Origin: Cytobacillus purgationiresistens
Lineage (GTDB): Bacteria > Bacillota > Bacilli > Bacillales > Cytobacillaceae
Direction: 5' to 3'
NCBI RefSeq assembly: GCF_030813235.1
Contig: NZ_JAUSUB010000004.1
Coordinates: forward strand, 1 to 64,000
Length of the DNA: 64,000 nt
Part shown: positions 27,651 to 36,929 of the stretch, piece by piece
How positions within the stretch are numbered: the first letter of the stretch is position 1
How the letters are laid out: every line of letters starts with the position of its first letter
Translations under genes and position numbers: made by a program
Notes under the pieces: generated by a model
What the model saw: only the letters and a program-made list of their open reading frames with translations
Databases searched by the model: none
What the model was told of the DNA's origin: nothing

Positions 27651-28208
27651 ATGGTTTCAACATTTAAATTTACCCATTTCCCCGAGCTAAAAACAGAACG
27701 GCTTACTTTAAGAAACGCAACCATAAATGATAGCAATGACCTTTTTGAGCTCTATTCATCTAAAGCGGTTGTCGAATATATGCCGTTCACCCCATTTACT
27801 TCAGTAGAACAAGCAGTAAATGAAATGAACTGGTATCAGCAAATATTCGATGAGCAAACCGGTCTGCGCTGGATGATTCAAGATCGAGAATCTAAAAAAG
27901 TGATTGGCACTTGCGGATATTTAAACTATGAAAGAACAAATAATCGCTTGGAAATTGGCTATGATCTTTCTCCAGAATACTGGGGAAGAGGACTCATGCC
28001 GGAAGCAGTAAAGTCGATTATTCAATTCGGCTTCTCCACTATGAATCTTAATAAAATAGAAGCAAAAATTGAACCAGCTAATACGGCATCCCTTCGTCTA
28101 ATGGAGAAACTCGGATTTCAGAAAGAAGGTCTTTTAAGACAGCATGAATTTGAAAAGGGAAGATATATTGATTTAGCTGTTTTCTCGCTGTTGAGGAGTG
28201 AGTATTAG
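27651..28208 (+). CDS. GNAT acetyltransferase, RimJ/RimL type
   Basis: A 185-residue N-acetyltransferase with ELKTERLTLRNATINDSNDL at the start, RLEIGYDLSPEYWGRGLMPEAV near 101-122 (acetyl-CoA loop) and MEKLGFQKEGLLRQ near 149-162. AAGGAG precedes ATG 27651 by nine bases (a GTG one codon earlier is also possible). It resembles the B. subtilis YdaF/YjcK-type enzymes. It shares the fold but not close sequence with the gene at 23655. The substrate is unknown. Confidence 0.82.
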   Translation: MVSTFKFTHFPELKTERLTLRNATINDSNDLFELYSSKAVVEYMPFTPFTSVEQAVNEMNWYQQIFDEQTGLRWMIQDRESKKVIGTCGYLNYERTNNRLEIGYDLSPEYWGRGLMPEAVKSIIQFGFSTMNLNKIEAKIEPANTASLRLMEKLGFQKEGLLRQHEFEKGRYIDLAVFSLLRSEY

Positions 28209-28213
28209 AAAGT

Positions 28214-28251
28214 AAAGAGAGGATGCCCAACATTCGGGCATCCTCTCTTTT
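28214..28251. terminator. Bidirectional terminator
   Basis: AAAGAGAGGATGCCC pairs perfectly with its complement around a short loop, between the converging GNAT and yqkE genes. Confidence 0.9.
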
Positions 28252-28265
28252 AGTTTCACTCAGCA

Positions 28266-28511
28266 CTATTTAAACTCTTTCCAGTTCATGCTGCTTTCAC
28301 CGAGCAGCTCCTCAAAGCTTTTGTTTTTTTCTTTTAAGCGCCGCTCTTCTTGTTTTTTACGCGCTTCTTCTTCTTGTCTTTTTGTTTCTTCTTCTTTGAG
28401 TTCATTCTTTTTTCCTTTTAATTGAGCCATTAATTCTTCATTCAGCATATCTCCTAATGTTATCGGCTTATCATCCTTCTTAGGAGTTGCTGGTTGTCTA
28501 CGTTTTTTCAT
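28266..28511 (-). CDS. yqkE: YqkE family protein (DUF3886)
   Basis: An 81-residue, highly charged protein with KPITLGDMLNEELMAQLKGK near 15-34, a coiled-coil-like Glu/Lys/Arg run in the middle and the conserved tail NKSFEELLGESSMNWKEFK. It matches DUF3886/YqkE in size and position between yqkF and yqkD. GAGGGG precedes the ATG. The function is unknown. Confidence 0.85.
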   Translation of the reverse strand: MKKRRQPATPKKDDKPITLGDMLNEELMAQLKGKKNELKEEETKRQEEEARKKQEERRLKEKNKSFEELLGESSMNWKEFK

Positions 28512-28594
28512 TGTAATCCCCTCGTCTAATTGATCTCACGAATTTGACCACATTATAACATACTTAAATCAAAACTTTTATAAAGAAAACCTTA

Positions 28595-29499
28595 TCAAAT
28601 CCCAAATAAATGCACACCGAGAATTTTGTCGAATCTTGGAGGTGACAGGCACCCATTACTCCCATCTTCTGCTATTTTATCGAGGTTGATGTCGCCATAA
28701 ATGATTCTCTCTTCACCAAATACTGGTTCTGCTATATATTCACCCAATGGTTCAACAATACAGCTCCCCCCTCGAGTGAGCTCATTTGGTAAAGATTTAA
28801 ATTCTTCTCTTGAATTTATTTCTGGTGGATACATGTCTTTGGTTGAATACTGGTTACAAGATAGAACAAAGCATCTTCCTTCAGCTGCAATATGTCTCAT
28901 CGAGGCAAACCACGTATCGCGGGCATCTGCTGTTGGGGCAATATAAATTTGAACGCCTTTGGCATACATTGAAGCTCTTGCTAAGGGCATATAATTCTCC
29001 CAGCATATTAAATGCCGATTTTGCCATAAGGTGTATCGAAAACGGGCATGGTACTTCCATCTCCTTCACCCTATATTAGCCTCTCAGAACCAGTCGGCTT
29101 CAATTTCCTATGCTTTCCTAAAAGCTCACCATCAGGTCCAAAAAATAATGCGGTGCAATAAAGCGTTCCTTGACTAGTTTCATTATCTTTTTCGATAACT
29201 CCGATAATGACATAAGCCTCCGCTCTTTTAGCAGCATTGCCAATTTCTGCTGTCTCGGGACCTGGTACCGTGACAGCATTTTTCAAGAAGTTGAGAATGT
29301 CTTTTCTTCCTTCATCTGATCGACTTCCCACTACGGCTCCAAAAGACATTCCTCTTGGATAAGCTGGTATAAAGGCTTCAGGGAAAACAATGACTTTTGC
29401 CTTTTGCTCTCCAGCTTCTTCTAACAGCTTAATTGTTTTCTTTACCCCTTTTTCCTTATTCATTACTTCAGAACCAACTTGAACGACTGCTACTTTAAA
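28595..29499 (-). pseudogene. Decayed nitrilase-family gene
   Basis: Two in-line pieces encode a carbon-nitrogen hydrolase. The N-terminal piece (29071-29463) has the catalytic Glu region VIVFPEAFIPAYPRG and the Lys region KHRKLKPTGSERLI. The C-terminal piece (28595-28990) has [18 protein letters not shown]. Between them is a TAG at 29071 where Trp is expected, and a one-base deletion near 29011 that puts the catalytic Cys segment (LICWENYMP) out of frame. At the 5' end a TAA at 29500 replaces any in-frame start. Three lesions make activity very unlikely. Confidence 0.88.
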
Positions 29500-29614
29500 T
29501 TAAGATACCTTTTCCACCCACATCACCCTCTTAATATTTGTCGTTTTCATTTGATTTTATCTTCTTTTGTAGTTTTCGAAAAAAGAAAAGTCATTCTAAA
29601 AACTCCCTGTATAC

Positions 29615-29649
29615 AAAAAGAGGATTAGAATGTTCTAATCCTCTTTTTT
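29615..29649 (-). terminator. Terminator after scoB
   Basis: AAAAAGAGGATTAGAA pairs with TTCTAATCCTCTTTTT, a strong symmetric hairpin downstream of the scoB stop. Confidence 0.9.
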
Positions 29650-29680
29650 AGCCATGAGGCGAGCCCCATCTGTCATTCTT

Positions 29681-30349
29681 TTAAAAAGCATCCGTTAAAA
29701 CTGAATCATCCACTTGTAGAGTAGGCTCTGTACATTGAATAATTTCTTCAACAGTGTAGCCTTTCGCTACTTCTACCAGCTTCAAACCTGTTTCTGTGAC
29801 GTCAATCACTGCACGCTCCGTAATGATGCGATCCACCACTCCCTTGCCAGTTAACGGCAGACTGCACTCTTTTAATATTTTTGATTCTCCTGCTCTATTG
29901 GTATGGTCCATAATCACAATGATTCTACCTGCACCGTGGACGAGGTCCATTGCTCCGCCCATCCCTTTAATCATTTTCCCTGGAATCATCCAGTTGGCTA
30001 AATCACCAGTTTCAGAAACTTCCATACCTCCAAGAATGGCAATGTCTACGTGACCGCCCCGAATCATTGCAAACGACTCAGCACTATCAAAGTAAGCAGA
30101 ACCGGGAATTACGCTTACAGTTTCCTTTCCGGCGTTAATTAAATCCGGATCGACATTTTTTTCTTCAGGATATGGCCCTATTCCAAGCAGCCCATTTTCC
30201 GATTGCAATACAACTTGTTTGTTATCAGAAATATAATTGGCAACCAGCGTCGGCATACCAATTCCTAAGTTAACGTAAAAGCCGTCCTCAATTTCCTTCT
30301 CTGCTCGGATTGCAATTTTTTCACGTACAGTCGCTTTATCTACGCTCAT
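29681..30349 (-). CDS. scoB: Succinyl-CoA:3-ketoacid CoA-transferase subunit B
   Basis: A 222-residue beta subunit of family I CoA-transferase. The catalytic glutamate is in [13 protein letters not shown] near 49-61, and [23 protein letters not shown] near 98-120 is typical. It moves CoA from succinyl-CoA to acetoacetate. AAGGAG is spaced eight bases from ATG 30349. It follows scoA and a thiolase gene, which together activate and cleave acetoacetate to acetyl-CoA. Confidence 0.93.
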   Translation of the reverse strand: MSVDKATVREKIAIRAEKEIEDGFYVNLGIGMPTLVANYISDNKQVVLQSENGLLGIGPYPEEKNVDPDLINAGKETVSVIPGSAYFDSAESFAMIRGGHVDIAILGGMEVSETGDLANWMIPGKMIKGMGGAMDLVHGAGRIIVIMDHTNRAGESKILKECSLPLTGKGVVDRIITERAVIDVTETGLKLVEVAKGYTVEEIIQCTEPTLQVDDSVLTDAF

Positions 30350-30369
30350 GACATCCACTCCTTCCCTGT

Positions 30370-31059
30370 CTACTTCGTAATGGTTAGTTTTTCAATTCGT
30401 TTCTCTTGTTCTCCTTCAATCATGGTCTGAACATAGATGCTTGGCGTCTGTATTTCATTTGGATCAAGCTCGCCGATTTCATATAAATGCTCGACTTCAG
30501 CAATTGTCACCTTGCCAGCTGCAGCAATCATCGGATTAAAATTTCTTGCCGTTTTGTGGTAAACGAGATTCCCCATCTTATCAGCTTTCCATGCTCTTAC
30601 TAAGCTAAAGTCCGCCTTTAACGCTTTCTCTAACAGGTATTCCTTTCCATCAAACACTTTTGATTCTTTTCCTTCAGCAATTGGCGTACCAACGCCAGCA
30701 GGAGTATAAAATGCAGGAATGCCCGCTCCACCCGCCCTAATTTTTTCAGCTAAGGTCCCTTGAGGAATGAGTTCTACATCAATTTCTCCTGAGAGTACTT
30801 GTCTCTCAAACTCTTTATTCTCCCCAACATATGAGCCTATCATCTTCTTAATCTGTTTATTTTTCAAAAGAAGACCAAGTCCCCAATCATCCACTCCACA
30901 ATTATTAGATATCACTGTCAGATCCTTTACACCCTTGTTTACAAGAGCAATGATCAAGTTCTCCGGAATGCCGCATAGTCCGAAGCCTCCCACCATGATG
31001 ACAGCTCCATCATGTATGTCTTTTACTGCTTCGTCAAATGATGTATGAATTGTTTTCAC
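30370..31059 (-). CDS. scoA: Succinyl-CoA:3-ketoacid CoA-transferase subunit A
   Basis: A 229-residue alpha subunit with the CoA-transferase glycine-rich signature ([19 protein letters not shown] near 18-36), [12 protein letters not shown] near 51-62 and [17 protein letters not shown] near 109-125. The GTG start has GAGAGGGG upstream. It lies between the thiolase and scoB genes in one unit. Confidence 0.93.
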   Translation of the reverse strand: MKTIHTSFDEAVKDIHDGAVIMVGGFGLCGIPENLIIALVNKGVKDLTVISNNCGVDDWGLGLLLKNKQIKKMIGSYVGENKEFERQVLSGEIDVELIPQGTLAEKIRAGGAGIPAFYTPAGVGTPIAEGKESKVFDGKEYLLEKALKADFSLVRAWKADKMGNLVYHKTARNFNPMIAAAGKVTIAEVEHLYEIGELDPNEIQTPSIYVQTMIEGEQEKRIEKLTITK

Positions 31060-31087
31060 CTGCGTTCGCCCCTCTCTACTTAATATT

Positions 31088-32293
31088 TCAAGCTTCTTTA
31101 TTGCTTGAAGCCAGTTCCACCACCGTCGCGACTCCTTGACCGCCTCCGATGCAAAGCGTTGCCAAGCCTTTTTTCGCTTGTCGTTTCTTCATTTCATGAA
31201 TCAAAGTGACGAGAATACGTGCCCCGCTTGCGCCAATTGGATGCCCAAGTGCAATCGCCCCTCCGTTTACATTGAGAATCTCCTTATTGAAATTCAGCTC
31301 TTTATCCACTGCAAGGGACTGCGCGGCAAATGCTTCATTTGCTTCGATCAGCTCCAGCTCTTCCATAGATACCCCTGCTTTATCAAGCGCTTTTTTTACC
31401 GCTTTTACAGGGCCAATTCCCATGATGCTTGGGTCGACTCCCGCAGTTCCATTGCCTTTAATCGTTACAAGCGCCTGTAGCCCAAGCTCATCTGCCTTTT
31501 TCTTACTCATAATGACTAGAGCTGCTGCACCATCATTGATTCCTGAAGAATTCCCCGCAGTGACACTGCCATCCTTTTTAAATGCTGCACGCAATTTACC
31601 TAGCTTCTCAGCAGTTGTGCCCTTTTTCGGATATTCATCTGTGTCAAAAATCACAGGATCCCCTTTTCTTTGCGGGATCTCTACCGGAACAATCTCATCT
31701 TTGAATTTTCCGGATTCAATCGCAGCCACTGCTTTTGTTTGACTGGCAGCTGCAAATTCGTCCTGCTCCTCTCTGCCGATTTCATACTTAGCACATAAAT
31801 TTTCAGCGGTAACCCCCATATGATATTGATTAAATACACAAGTCAAACCATCATCTACCAATGAATCATATAACGTTGTATTTCCCATCTTGAAGCCTTC
31901 GCGGGCCCCTTTTAGTATGTATGGGGCTTGGCTCATATTCTCCATCCCGCCTGCGATCACGATGTCAGCATCGCCTGCAATGATCGCTTGTGTTGCTAAG
32001 TGCACAGCCTTTAGACCTGAACCGCATACTTTATTAATCGTCATTGAGGAAACGCTTTCAGGAAGCCCTGCTTTTATCGCTGCCTGTCTTGCTGTATTCT
32101 GCCCTAAGCCTGCTTGCAGCACGTTACCTAAAATGACCTCATCTATTTCTTCAGGCTTTACTCCCGCCTTCTCCACTGCCGCTTTTATAACCACTGCTCC
32201 AAGATCAGGAGCGGATACACCTTTTAAACTGCCATTAAAACTTCCTAAAGCTGTTCTCACTGCACTGACAATTACCACTTCAGTTTGTTCCAT
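31088..32293 (-). CDS. Acetyl-CoA C-acetyltransferase (thiolase)
   Basis: A 401-residue degradative-type thiolase that cleaves acetoacetyl-CoA (or condenses acetyl-CoA). The nucleophilic Cys is in [14 protein letters not shown] near 86-99, His in [12 protein letters not shown], the [17 protein letters not shown] block near 344-360 and the second Cys in LCIGGGQG near 381-388. The start at 32293 is preceded by AAGGGTGAG. Operon context with scoA-scoB and divergent HMG-CoA lyase indicates ketone body or leucine catabolism; the symbol could be atoB, thlA or mmgA. Confidence 0.93.
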   Translation of the reverse strand: MEQTEVVIVSAVRTALGSFNGSLKGVSAPDLGAVVIKAAVEKAGVKPEEIDEVILGNVLQAGLGQNTARQAAIKAGLPESVSSMTINKVCGSGLKAVHLATQAIIAGDADIVIAGGMENMSQAPYILKGAREGFKMGNTTLYDSLVDDGLTCVFNQYHMGVTAENLCAKYEIGREEQDEFAAASQTKAVAAIESGKFKDEIVPVEIPQRKGDPVIFDTDEYPKKGTTAEKLGKLRAAFKKDGSVTAGNSSGINDGAAALVIMSKKKADELGLQALVTIKGNGTAGVDPSIMGIGPVKAVKKALDKAGVSMEELELIEANEAFAAQSLAVDKELNFNKEILNVNGGAIALGHPIGASGARILVTLIHEMKKRQAKKGLATLCIGGGQGVATVVELASSNKEA

Positions 32294-32411
32294 TTCACTC
32301 ACCCTTTCATTGCTTTTCATTAATTTATTTCTGCAAAAAAAATCTAACCCCTTCTATTATGACATATTTTATATTATTCTTGCATTTCAGAAACTTAAAG
32401 AAATACAATAA

Positions 32412-32425
32412 AGAAAACGTTTTCT
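32412..32425. promoter_or_regulatory. Candidate cre (CcpA) site
   Basis: AGAAAACGTTTTCT is a perfect palindrome close to the catabolite-responsive element consensus (TGWAANCGNTNWCA). It lies 22 bases before the HMG-CoA lyase start in the divergent promoter region shared with the thiolase operon, consistent with carbon catabolite repression. Confidence 0.55.
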
Positions 32426-32447
32426 AAAAAAAGTCAGGAGAGATACG

Positions 32448-33353
32448 ATGAGTTTACAGTTGCCAACTGAAGTAACGATAATTGAAGTCGGACCAAGAGA
32501 CGGACTGCAAAATGAAAAAGCATTTGTGCCAACCGATGTAAAAAAAGGATTTATTAAAGCTTTAAAAGCCGCTGGTTTAACAGAAATGGAGCTTACCTCT
32601 TTTGTATCCCCTAAATGGGTGCCGCAAATGGGCGACGCTGCGGAAATTGTTGCGGATTCACTCACTAAGGACTCGCGTGATATCGTCTTAGCGCCCAATC
32701 GCAAAGGAATTGACCGCGTCTATATGACTGACTGTAAGGCCGTTGCTATATTTGTAGGAGTCAGCAATACATTCAATCAAAAAAACATTAATAAAACGAC
32801 GCAAGAAAGCGTTGATGAGATCGTACCCATTATTCGCGAATTAAAGGAAAAAGGATATTTTGTACGCGCATGCATCTCCACTGCTTTCTATTGCCCATAT
32901 GAAGGAGCCGTCGAAAGTGAAGACACCCTGCTATTGTGCAAAGCCTTTGTCGAAGCTGGAGCCGATGAGCTGAGTGTAGCGGACACGATCGGTATGGCTG
33001 CTCCCCATGAATCTTACGCTTTATTTTCATTGTTAAAAAAAGAATTCCCGGAAACTCTACTTACCGCTCATTTTCATGATACAAGACAAATGGCTTTAAC
33101 GAATATTTTCGCAGCGATGCAAGCTGGCATCGATCGGTTTGATACATCTGCCGGCGGTCTTGGTGGCTGTCCGTTTGCTCCTGGTGCCGCAGGGAATGCC
33201 GCAACTGAAGACGTTGTTTATATGCTTGAAAGAATGGCCATCCGCACAAATGTCAGCTTACCAAAGTTGATTGAAGCGATTAATCTCGTTAAGCCGCATA
33301 TTACTCGGCCGATTGAAAGCAGCTATTACCAATTGCATCCGCAAACCCATTAG
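32448..33353 (+). CDS. Hydroxymethylglutaryl-CoA lyase
   Basis: A 301-residue TIM-barrel lyase of the YngG/MvaB family, splitting HMG-CoA into acetoacetate and acetyl-CoA, the last step of leucine breakdown. It has VGPRDGLQNE near 14-23, the metal ligands in AHFHDT near 206 and the signature GGLGGCPFAPGAAGN near 231-245 with the catalytic Cys. Its product acetoacetate is the substrate of the divergent scoA-scoB-thiolase set. AGGAGAG precedes the ATG. Confidence 0.94.
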   Translation: MSLQLPTEVTIIEVGPRDGLQNEKAFVPTDVKKGFIKALKAAGLTEMELTSFVSPKWVPQMGDAAEIVADSLTKDSRDIVLAPNRKGIDRVYMTDCKAVAIFVGVSNTFNQKNINKTTQESVDEIVPIIRELKEKGYFVRACISTAFYCPYEGAVESEDTLLLCKAFVEAGADELSVADTIGMAAPHESYALFSLLKKEFPETLLTAHFHDTRQMALTNIFAAMQAGIDRFDTSAGGLGGCPFAPGAAGNAATEDVVYMLERMAIRTNVSLPKLIEAINLVKPHITRPIESSYYQLHPQTH

Positions 33354-33412
33354 AGCCTTTTGAAAATAATCGTTTTTTCACAGGCCTCGAAACCAGCTCT
33401 TTTTGAGTCCAC

Positions 33413-33448
33413 TAAAGGTCATCCGTCTTTCAAACGGGTGACCTTTTA
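33413..33448 (+). terminator. Terminator after HMG-CoA lyase gene
   Basis: AAAGGTCA-CCGT pairs with ACGG-TGACCTTT and ends in TTTT. Confidence 0.8.
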
Positions 33449-33569
33449 CAATTCACTCGCTTAAAATTGGCTATATTTTTGAGATCTGTGCACTAGATCC
33501 GTCATCATTCATATGGATATAAATACATCATAAATGGTAAAATAAAGAAAAACGCTTTGGAGGGTTATT

Positions 33570-34484
33570 GTGAAGAAATTTTGCCGCTATATCTTTCTGC
33601 CTCTTCTCTTACTTCTTTCGATTGGTGTGTTTTTCACTAATAAGCTCATGTATATACGTAAAAAGGGAGACCAAGTGATTTTCGACCGTGAAAGCACTTC
33701 AGGAAGATTTGATGCTATCGCATACGAGGACTTGTCAAAAGAGGAATTCCTTCTCCCCTCTTCTCTTGGCTATGAGATCAAAACTGTACTTGCAGAGCCT
33801 CATAAACACAAACGATACATGGTTATTGCGCATGGTGTAACTGAGAATAAAACCAATTCAATTAAATATATGAACATGTTCCTTCAGCGCGGATTTAATG
33901 TCGTCATATATGACCATCGTCGCCATGGCGAATCCGGCGGGAAAACCACAAGCTATGGATATTATGAGAAATTCGACCTTAAGGTAATTGTGGATTGGCT
34001 GAGGGCTCTAAAGGGTGAGGACATTCAAATTGGGATCCATGGGGAATCGATGGGTGCTGTCACAACTTTGCTTTATGGCGGCATGGTTGAGGATGGAGCC
34101 GATTTTTATATTGCTGATTGCCCTTTCTCAGATTTACGAGAGCAGCTTACCCACCATTTAAAAACAAGCATGAAGCTGCCTCCCAAGCTGCTCTTGCCTG
34201 TTGGCAATCTATTCTTGCGTGTTCGCGACAAGTATTCTATCAAGGATGTATCGCCTATTGCTGTTATTGATAGTATTGAAAAACCGATTCTATTCATTCA
34301 CAGTAAAAACGATCGGTTTATTTTACCAGAAATGACAAAAGCATTATATGAACGAAAAAGGGGGCCAAAAAAACTATTCATTGCGGAAAACGGGTTTCAT
34401 GCACAATCGTATAATGAAAATAGAGAGGAATATGAGCAAGTCATAGATGAGTTTCTTGTGGAATATGGTCTGGCAGGGGAGTAA
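33570..34484 (+). CDS. yqkD: Alpha/beta hydrolase YqkD
   Basis: A 304-residue membrane-anchored serine hydrolase. An N-terminal hydrophobic anchor (YIFLPLLLLLSIGVFF near 7-22) precedes the alpha/beta fold. The nucleophile is Ser in IHGESMGAVTTL near 150-161, the acid Asp in FIHSKNDRFI near 253 and the His in NGFHAQSY near 281. The GTG start has GGAGGG. It is a conserved neighbour of yqkE and yqkB in Bacillus. Substrate unknown. Confidence 0.88.
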   Translation: MKKFCRYIFLPLLLLLSIGVFFTNKLMYIRKKGDQVIFDRESTSGRFDAIAYEDLSKEEFLLPSSLGYEIKTVLAEPHKHKRYMVIAHGVTENKTNSIKYMNMFLQRGFNVVIYDHRRHGESGGKTTSYGYYEKFDLKVIVDWLRALKGEDIQIGIHGESMGAVTTLLYGGMVEDGADFYIADCPFSDLREQLTHHLKTSMKLPPKLLLPVGNLFLRVRDKYSIKDVSPIAVIDSIEKPILFIHSKNDRFILPEMTKALYERKRGPKKLFIAENGFHAQSYNENREEYEQVIDEFLVEYGLAGE

Positions 34485-34543
34485 GTGGAATATCCCAGTC
34501 GGATGTTCATTCGCTTAATCATAAAATAGGCAGCAATCCCTGC

Positions 34544-34873
34544 CTATTCATTCGTCTTATCAAGGAAGCTCATTCTCGGGTTTAAATATTCATGTGGACT
34601 TTTTAGCTGAAAACAATTCGCTTTCATAGAAAAATCGATGATCAAGCTTTCATCAAGAAAAACTTCTTTAGATTTTTCTACATAAATACTTCCACTCGTT
34701 GTTTGCACTTCCCTATCCTCTTCATCAAGTCTGTCAACAAACCACAACGCCGGCACACCGCTCACGACACATCCACAGCCTTTCGTATCATATTTAAGCT
34801 TCATGTAGCCTTTTTTTCCATTTATTCGCTCATTCATTTTTTCAGCTGCAGCAGCTGTTACTTTAATTTTCAT
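34544..34873 (-). CDS. yqkB: HesB/IscA-like iron-sulfur biosynthesis family protein YqkB
   Basis: A 109-residue protein of the Fe-S biosynthesis (HesB/YadR/YfhF) family. It begins MKIKVTAAAAEKMNERI and holds YDTKGCGCVVSGVPALW near 28-44 with two cysteines, and a third Cys near 87 (KANCFQLKS). The spacing differs from true A-type carriers, so a role in cluster assembly is only suggested. It converges with yqkD. Confidence 0.85.
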   Translation of the reverse strand: MKIKVTAAAAEKMNERINGKKGYMKLKYDTKGCGCVVSGVPALWFVDRLDEEDREVQTTSGSIYVEKSKEVFLDESLIIDFSMKANCFQLKSPHEYLNPRMSFLDKTNE

Positions 34874-34949
34874 GTTTCGACTTCCCTTCTTTTTGCATAG
34901 TCTATTTTAGCATAGGCTACAATGTTTAAAAATGAGAGGATGATTTCAT

Positions 34950-35168
34950 ATGACAAAGGGACAAATTAAAGTAAATAATAACGGCTCTTACCGTATAATA
35001 GGCGATATAGAGCTGGTTGATAAAGACGGCAATGTTTTTCAAACGAAGCCATCATTTTCGCTTTGCCGCTGCGGCATGTCTAAAAATGCACCGTTTTGTG
35101 ATGGTAGCCATAAAGGGAAATTTGAATCTGTGGTCAGAGCTCCATCCCAAAATGATAAGATTGAATAA
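34950..35168 (+). CDS. CDGSH iron-sulfur domain protein
   Basis: A 72-residue protein with one CDGSH motif. The 2Fe-2S ligands are C-x-C and Cys/His in LCRCGMSKNAPFCDGSHKGKF near 38-58, the three-Cys one-His arrangement of mitoNEET-like proteins. GAGAGGATG precedes the ATG. It is divergent from yqkB, another Fe-S related gene. The cellular role in bacteria is not established. Confidence 0.9.
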   Translation: MTKGQIKVNNNGSYRIIGDIELVDKDGNVFQTKPSFSLCRCGMSKNAPFCDGSHKGKFESVVRAPSQNDKIE

Positions 35169-35172
35169 AAAA

Positions 35173-35201
35173 GCTTACTATACTTTATTAGTATAGTAAG
35201 C
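35173..35201. terminator. Hairpin after the CDGSH gene
   Basis: GCTTACTATAC pairs perfectly with GTATAGTAAGC around TTTATTA. The only homopolymer run is the A run on its left, so it would terminate minus-strand transcripts best. Confidence 0.5.
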
Positions 35202-35255
35202 CAAAAAGAATTATTGCTGTGCTTTTCTTTTATTAATAAATAGGATCAAAGTAAA

Positions 35256-36080
35256 ATGATTGCTCGGTTAGAGGAGAATCTCGGAGCTGCTTTATTTAAT
35301 CGTGAAGGCAGATCTATACGGTTAAATGATTTTGGCCATGCGTATCTTGAACGTGTCAATCGGATTTTCTTGGAGATTGAGGAAGGAGAAAGACAGCTGA
35401 AGGATATGATGGGCAAACAGAATCAGGTCACCTCTGTTTCAATTGCTCTTCCCCATATTCTTCCTTTCTTCATCGTTGAGTTTATGAAGAGGAACCCAGA
35501 CGTCCACATTAAGCAGCACAGCGGTTCTGCCTCCATGATGAAACAACAGCTAGAAAATGGCGAGGTTGATTTTTGCATTTCCATGAGCCCTATTTTTGGA
35601 GAAGATATTGAGTGGATGACTTTATTAAATGAAGAGATCTTCTTATCTGTACCACCTGATCATTATTTAGCCAATCGCCAATCCATAGAATTGCATGAAG
35701 CCGCGCATGAAGTTTATATTAATCGGCCATCAGGCTATGAATTTCGGGATTTAACAGATGATTTTTGCAAGCAGGCAGGCTTTGTAGCGAATACACCAAT
35801 CGAGCTTGAAGAGGCGGGGGCGATTCTTCGTTTAGTTGAACTAGGGCTGGGCATCTCTTTTACTCCACAGCTATCCTTGCTTCATCAGTCTCTACCGCGG
35901 ACAGTGCAAATTCCAATCAGCACGCCTATGTGCCGACGGACAATTGGACTTGCATGGAATAAAAGACGCTACTTTTCCGAAGCATCAACAGAATTTAGAA
36001 ACTTTACGATTAAATTTTTCAAACATATTCCCCTTACTTATTATAATGATAAAAATGCTGAAGGCTTTGGTGACGCTTAA
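35256..36080 (+). pseudogene. 5'-truncated LysR-family regulator
   Basis: The frame begins inside the wing after the recognition helix (MIARLEENLGAALFNREGRSIRLNDFG) and continues with a complete effector-binding domain (from about residue 60 to 250). A typical LysR protein has about 30 further N-terminal residues holding the helix-turn-helix. Upstream in the same frame a TAG follows within a few codons, and no ribosome binding site is seen. It is therefore probably a non-functional remnant; a dominant-negative fragment is a remote alternative. Confidence 0.8.
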
Positions 36081-36086
36081 TACCAT

Positions 36087-36112
36087 CGGGCTAGTTCCCC
36101 TTTACTAGCCCG
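36087..36112. terminator. Bidirectional terminator
   Basis: CGGGCTAGT pairs with ACTAGCCCG between the LysR remnant and the yqjX end. Confidence 0.7.
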
Positions 36113-36440
36113 TATATTCCTCTATTTCAATCACATCCGCAAGCTTTAGCAAAATACGTTCAGATGCTTGATTAATCATCCGCAATTCCCCCTTTAGTTC
36201 ATCCATATAATGGATCTTGCCAATATACAGTTTCCTTTCGCCCTTCTGCAGACTAGTCAATTGTAAAGGAAGATTATTCTCCATCGCCCTGGCAATCACC
36301 TCATCAAACTGTTCATACTTCTGTTCATCAAGAAACGGTTTCGCAAGCTTATTATGGCTCTCGTCGTACTCCCTTAGCATTTTCACATGCTCAGGCAGCA
36401 TCATTGATACCCATTTCTTATTCCCTCGATCACGAATCAT
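36105..36440 (-). CDS. yqjX: YolD-like family protein YqjX
   Basis: A 111-residue YolD-family protein (RDRGNKKWVSMMLPEHVKMLREY at the start, ELRMINQASERILLKLADVIEIEEY at the end). YolD proteins accompany UvrX/YqjW-type Y-family polymerases in SOS operons. The start at 36440 has AAGGA upstream. It lies downstream of yqjW on the same strand, but about 490 bases containing a repeat element separate them. Function unknown. Confidence 0.8.
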   Translation of the reverse strand: MIRDRGNKKWVSMMLPEHVKMLREYDESHNKLAKPFLDEQKYEQFDEVIARAMENNLPLQLTSLQKGERKLYIGKIHYMDELKGELRMINQASERILLKLADVIEIEEYTG

Positions 36441-36516
36441 CTCGTTTTCCTTCTTTCTGTAAATTCTGTTCTCTAAAAGACGAAGCAAGCATACATTGGG
36501 ATAGCTTTTCATTCAT

Positions 36517-36636
36517 ATGGAGGTGGCCAAAATACAAATTGTCATCCTATTTCTATTTATGTCAGCGGCAATGATTATTTATCAATTCATTGATCTATGC
36601 ATGTATAGGCTTCGACCAAAAATATCGATAACGTAA
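36517..36636 (+). CDS. Possible 39-residue membrane micro-protein
   Basis: A short frame starts MEVAKIQIVILFLFMSAAMI and ends with basic residues (YRLRPKISIT), typical of a single-pass membrane peptide. GGAGGTGG occurs inside the first codons rather than before the ATG, so either the true start lies a little downstream or the frame is not translated. Divergent from yqjX. Confidence 0.35.
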   Translation: MEVAKIQIVILFLFMSAAMIIYQFIDLCMYRLRPKISIT

Positions 36637-36682
36637 AAAGAAAAGGCTGTTTTCGTATACTTTGTTGCTTTTTCACATCAGT

Positions 36683-36799
36683 GGTTGATTTCCTCTCCAG
36701 GTGCTCGCTTTCCGCGGAGCGGGCGGTGAGCCTCCTCGCTACACTCCTGCGAGGTCTCACCTGTCCCGCAGGAGTCTCACACACCCGTTCCAATCAACT
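36683..36799. repeat. Palindromic intergenic repeat of the common Bacillus type
   Basis: A 117-base GC-rich element bounded by GTTGATT and AATCAAC, with arms CGCTTTCCGCGGAGCGGGCGG, CTCCTGCGAGGTCTCACC and CCCGCAGGAGTCTCACAC. It resembles REP/BIME-like elements that I recall from many Bacillus genomes. It lies between yqjW and yqjX. Confidence 0.8.
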
Positions 36800-36929
36800 T
36801 TTTTATCAATGGTTTGTCTTATCAAAACCTATGAAAAAACAACAATCTTTTAGAAAAGAGCCATAGAAAAAAACATGGAGTTATATCGATACGCTAAGAT
36901 GAAATGGGGAAACAAGTTTTAACCTTTAA

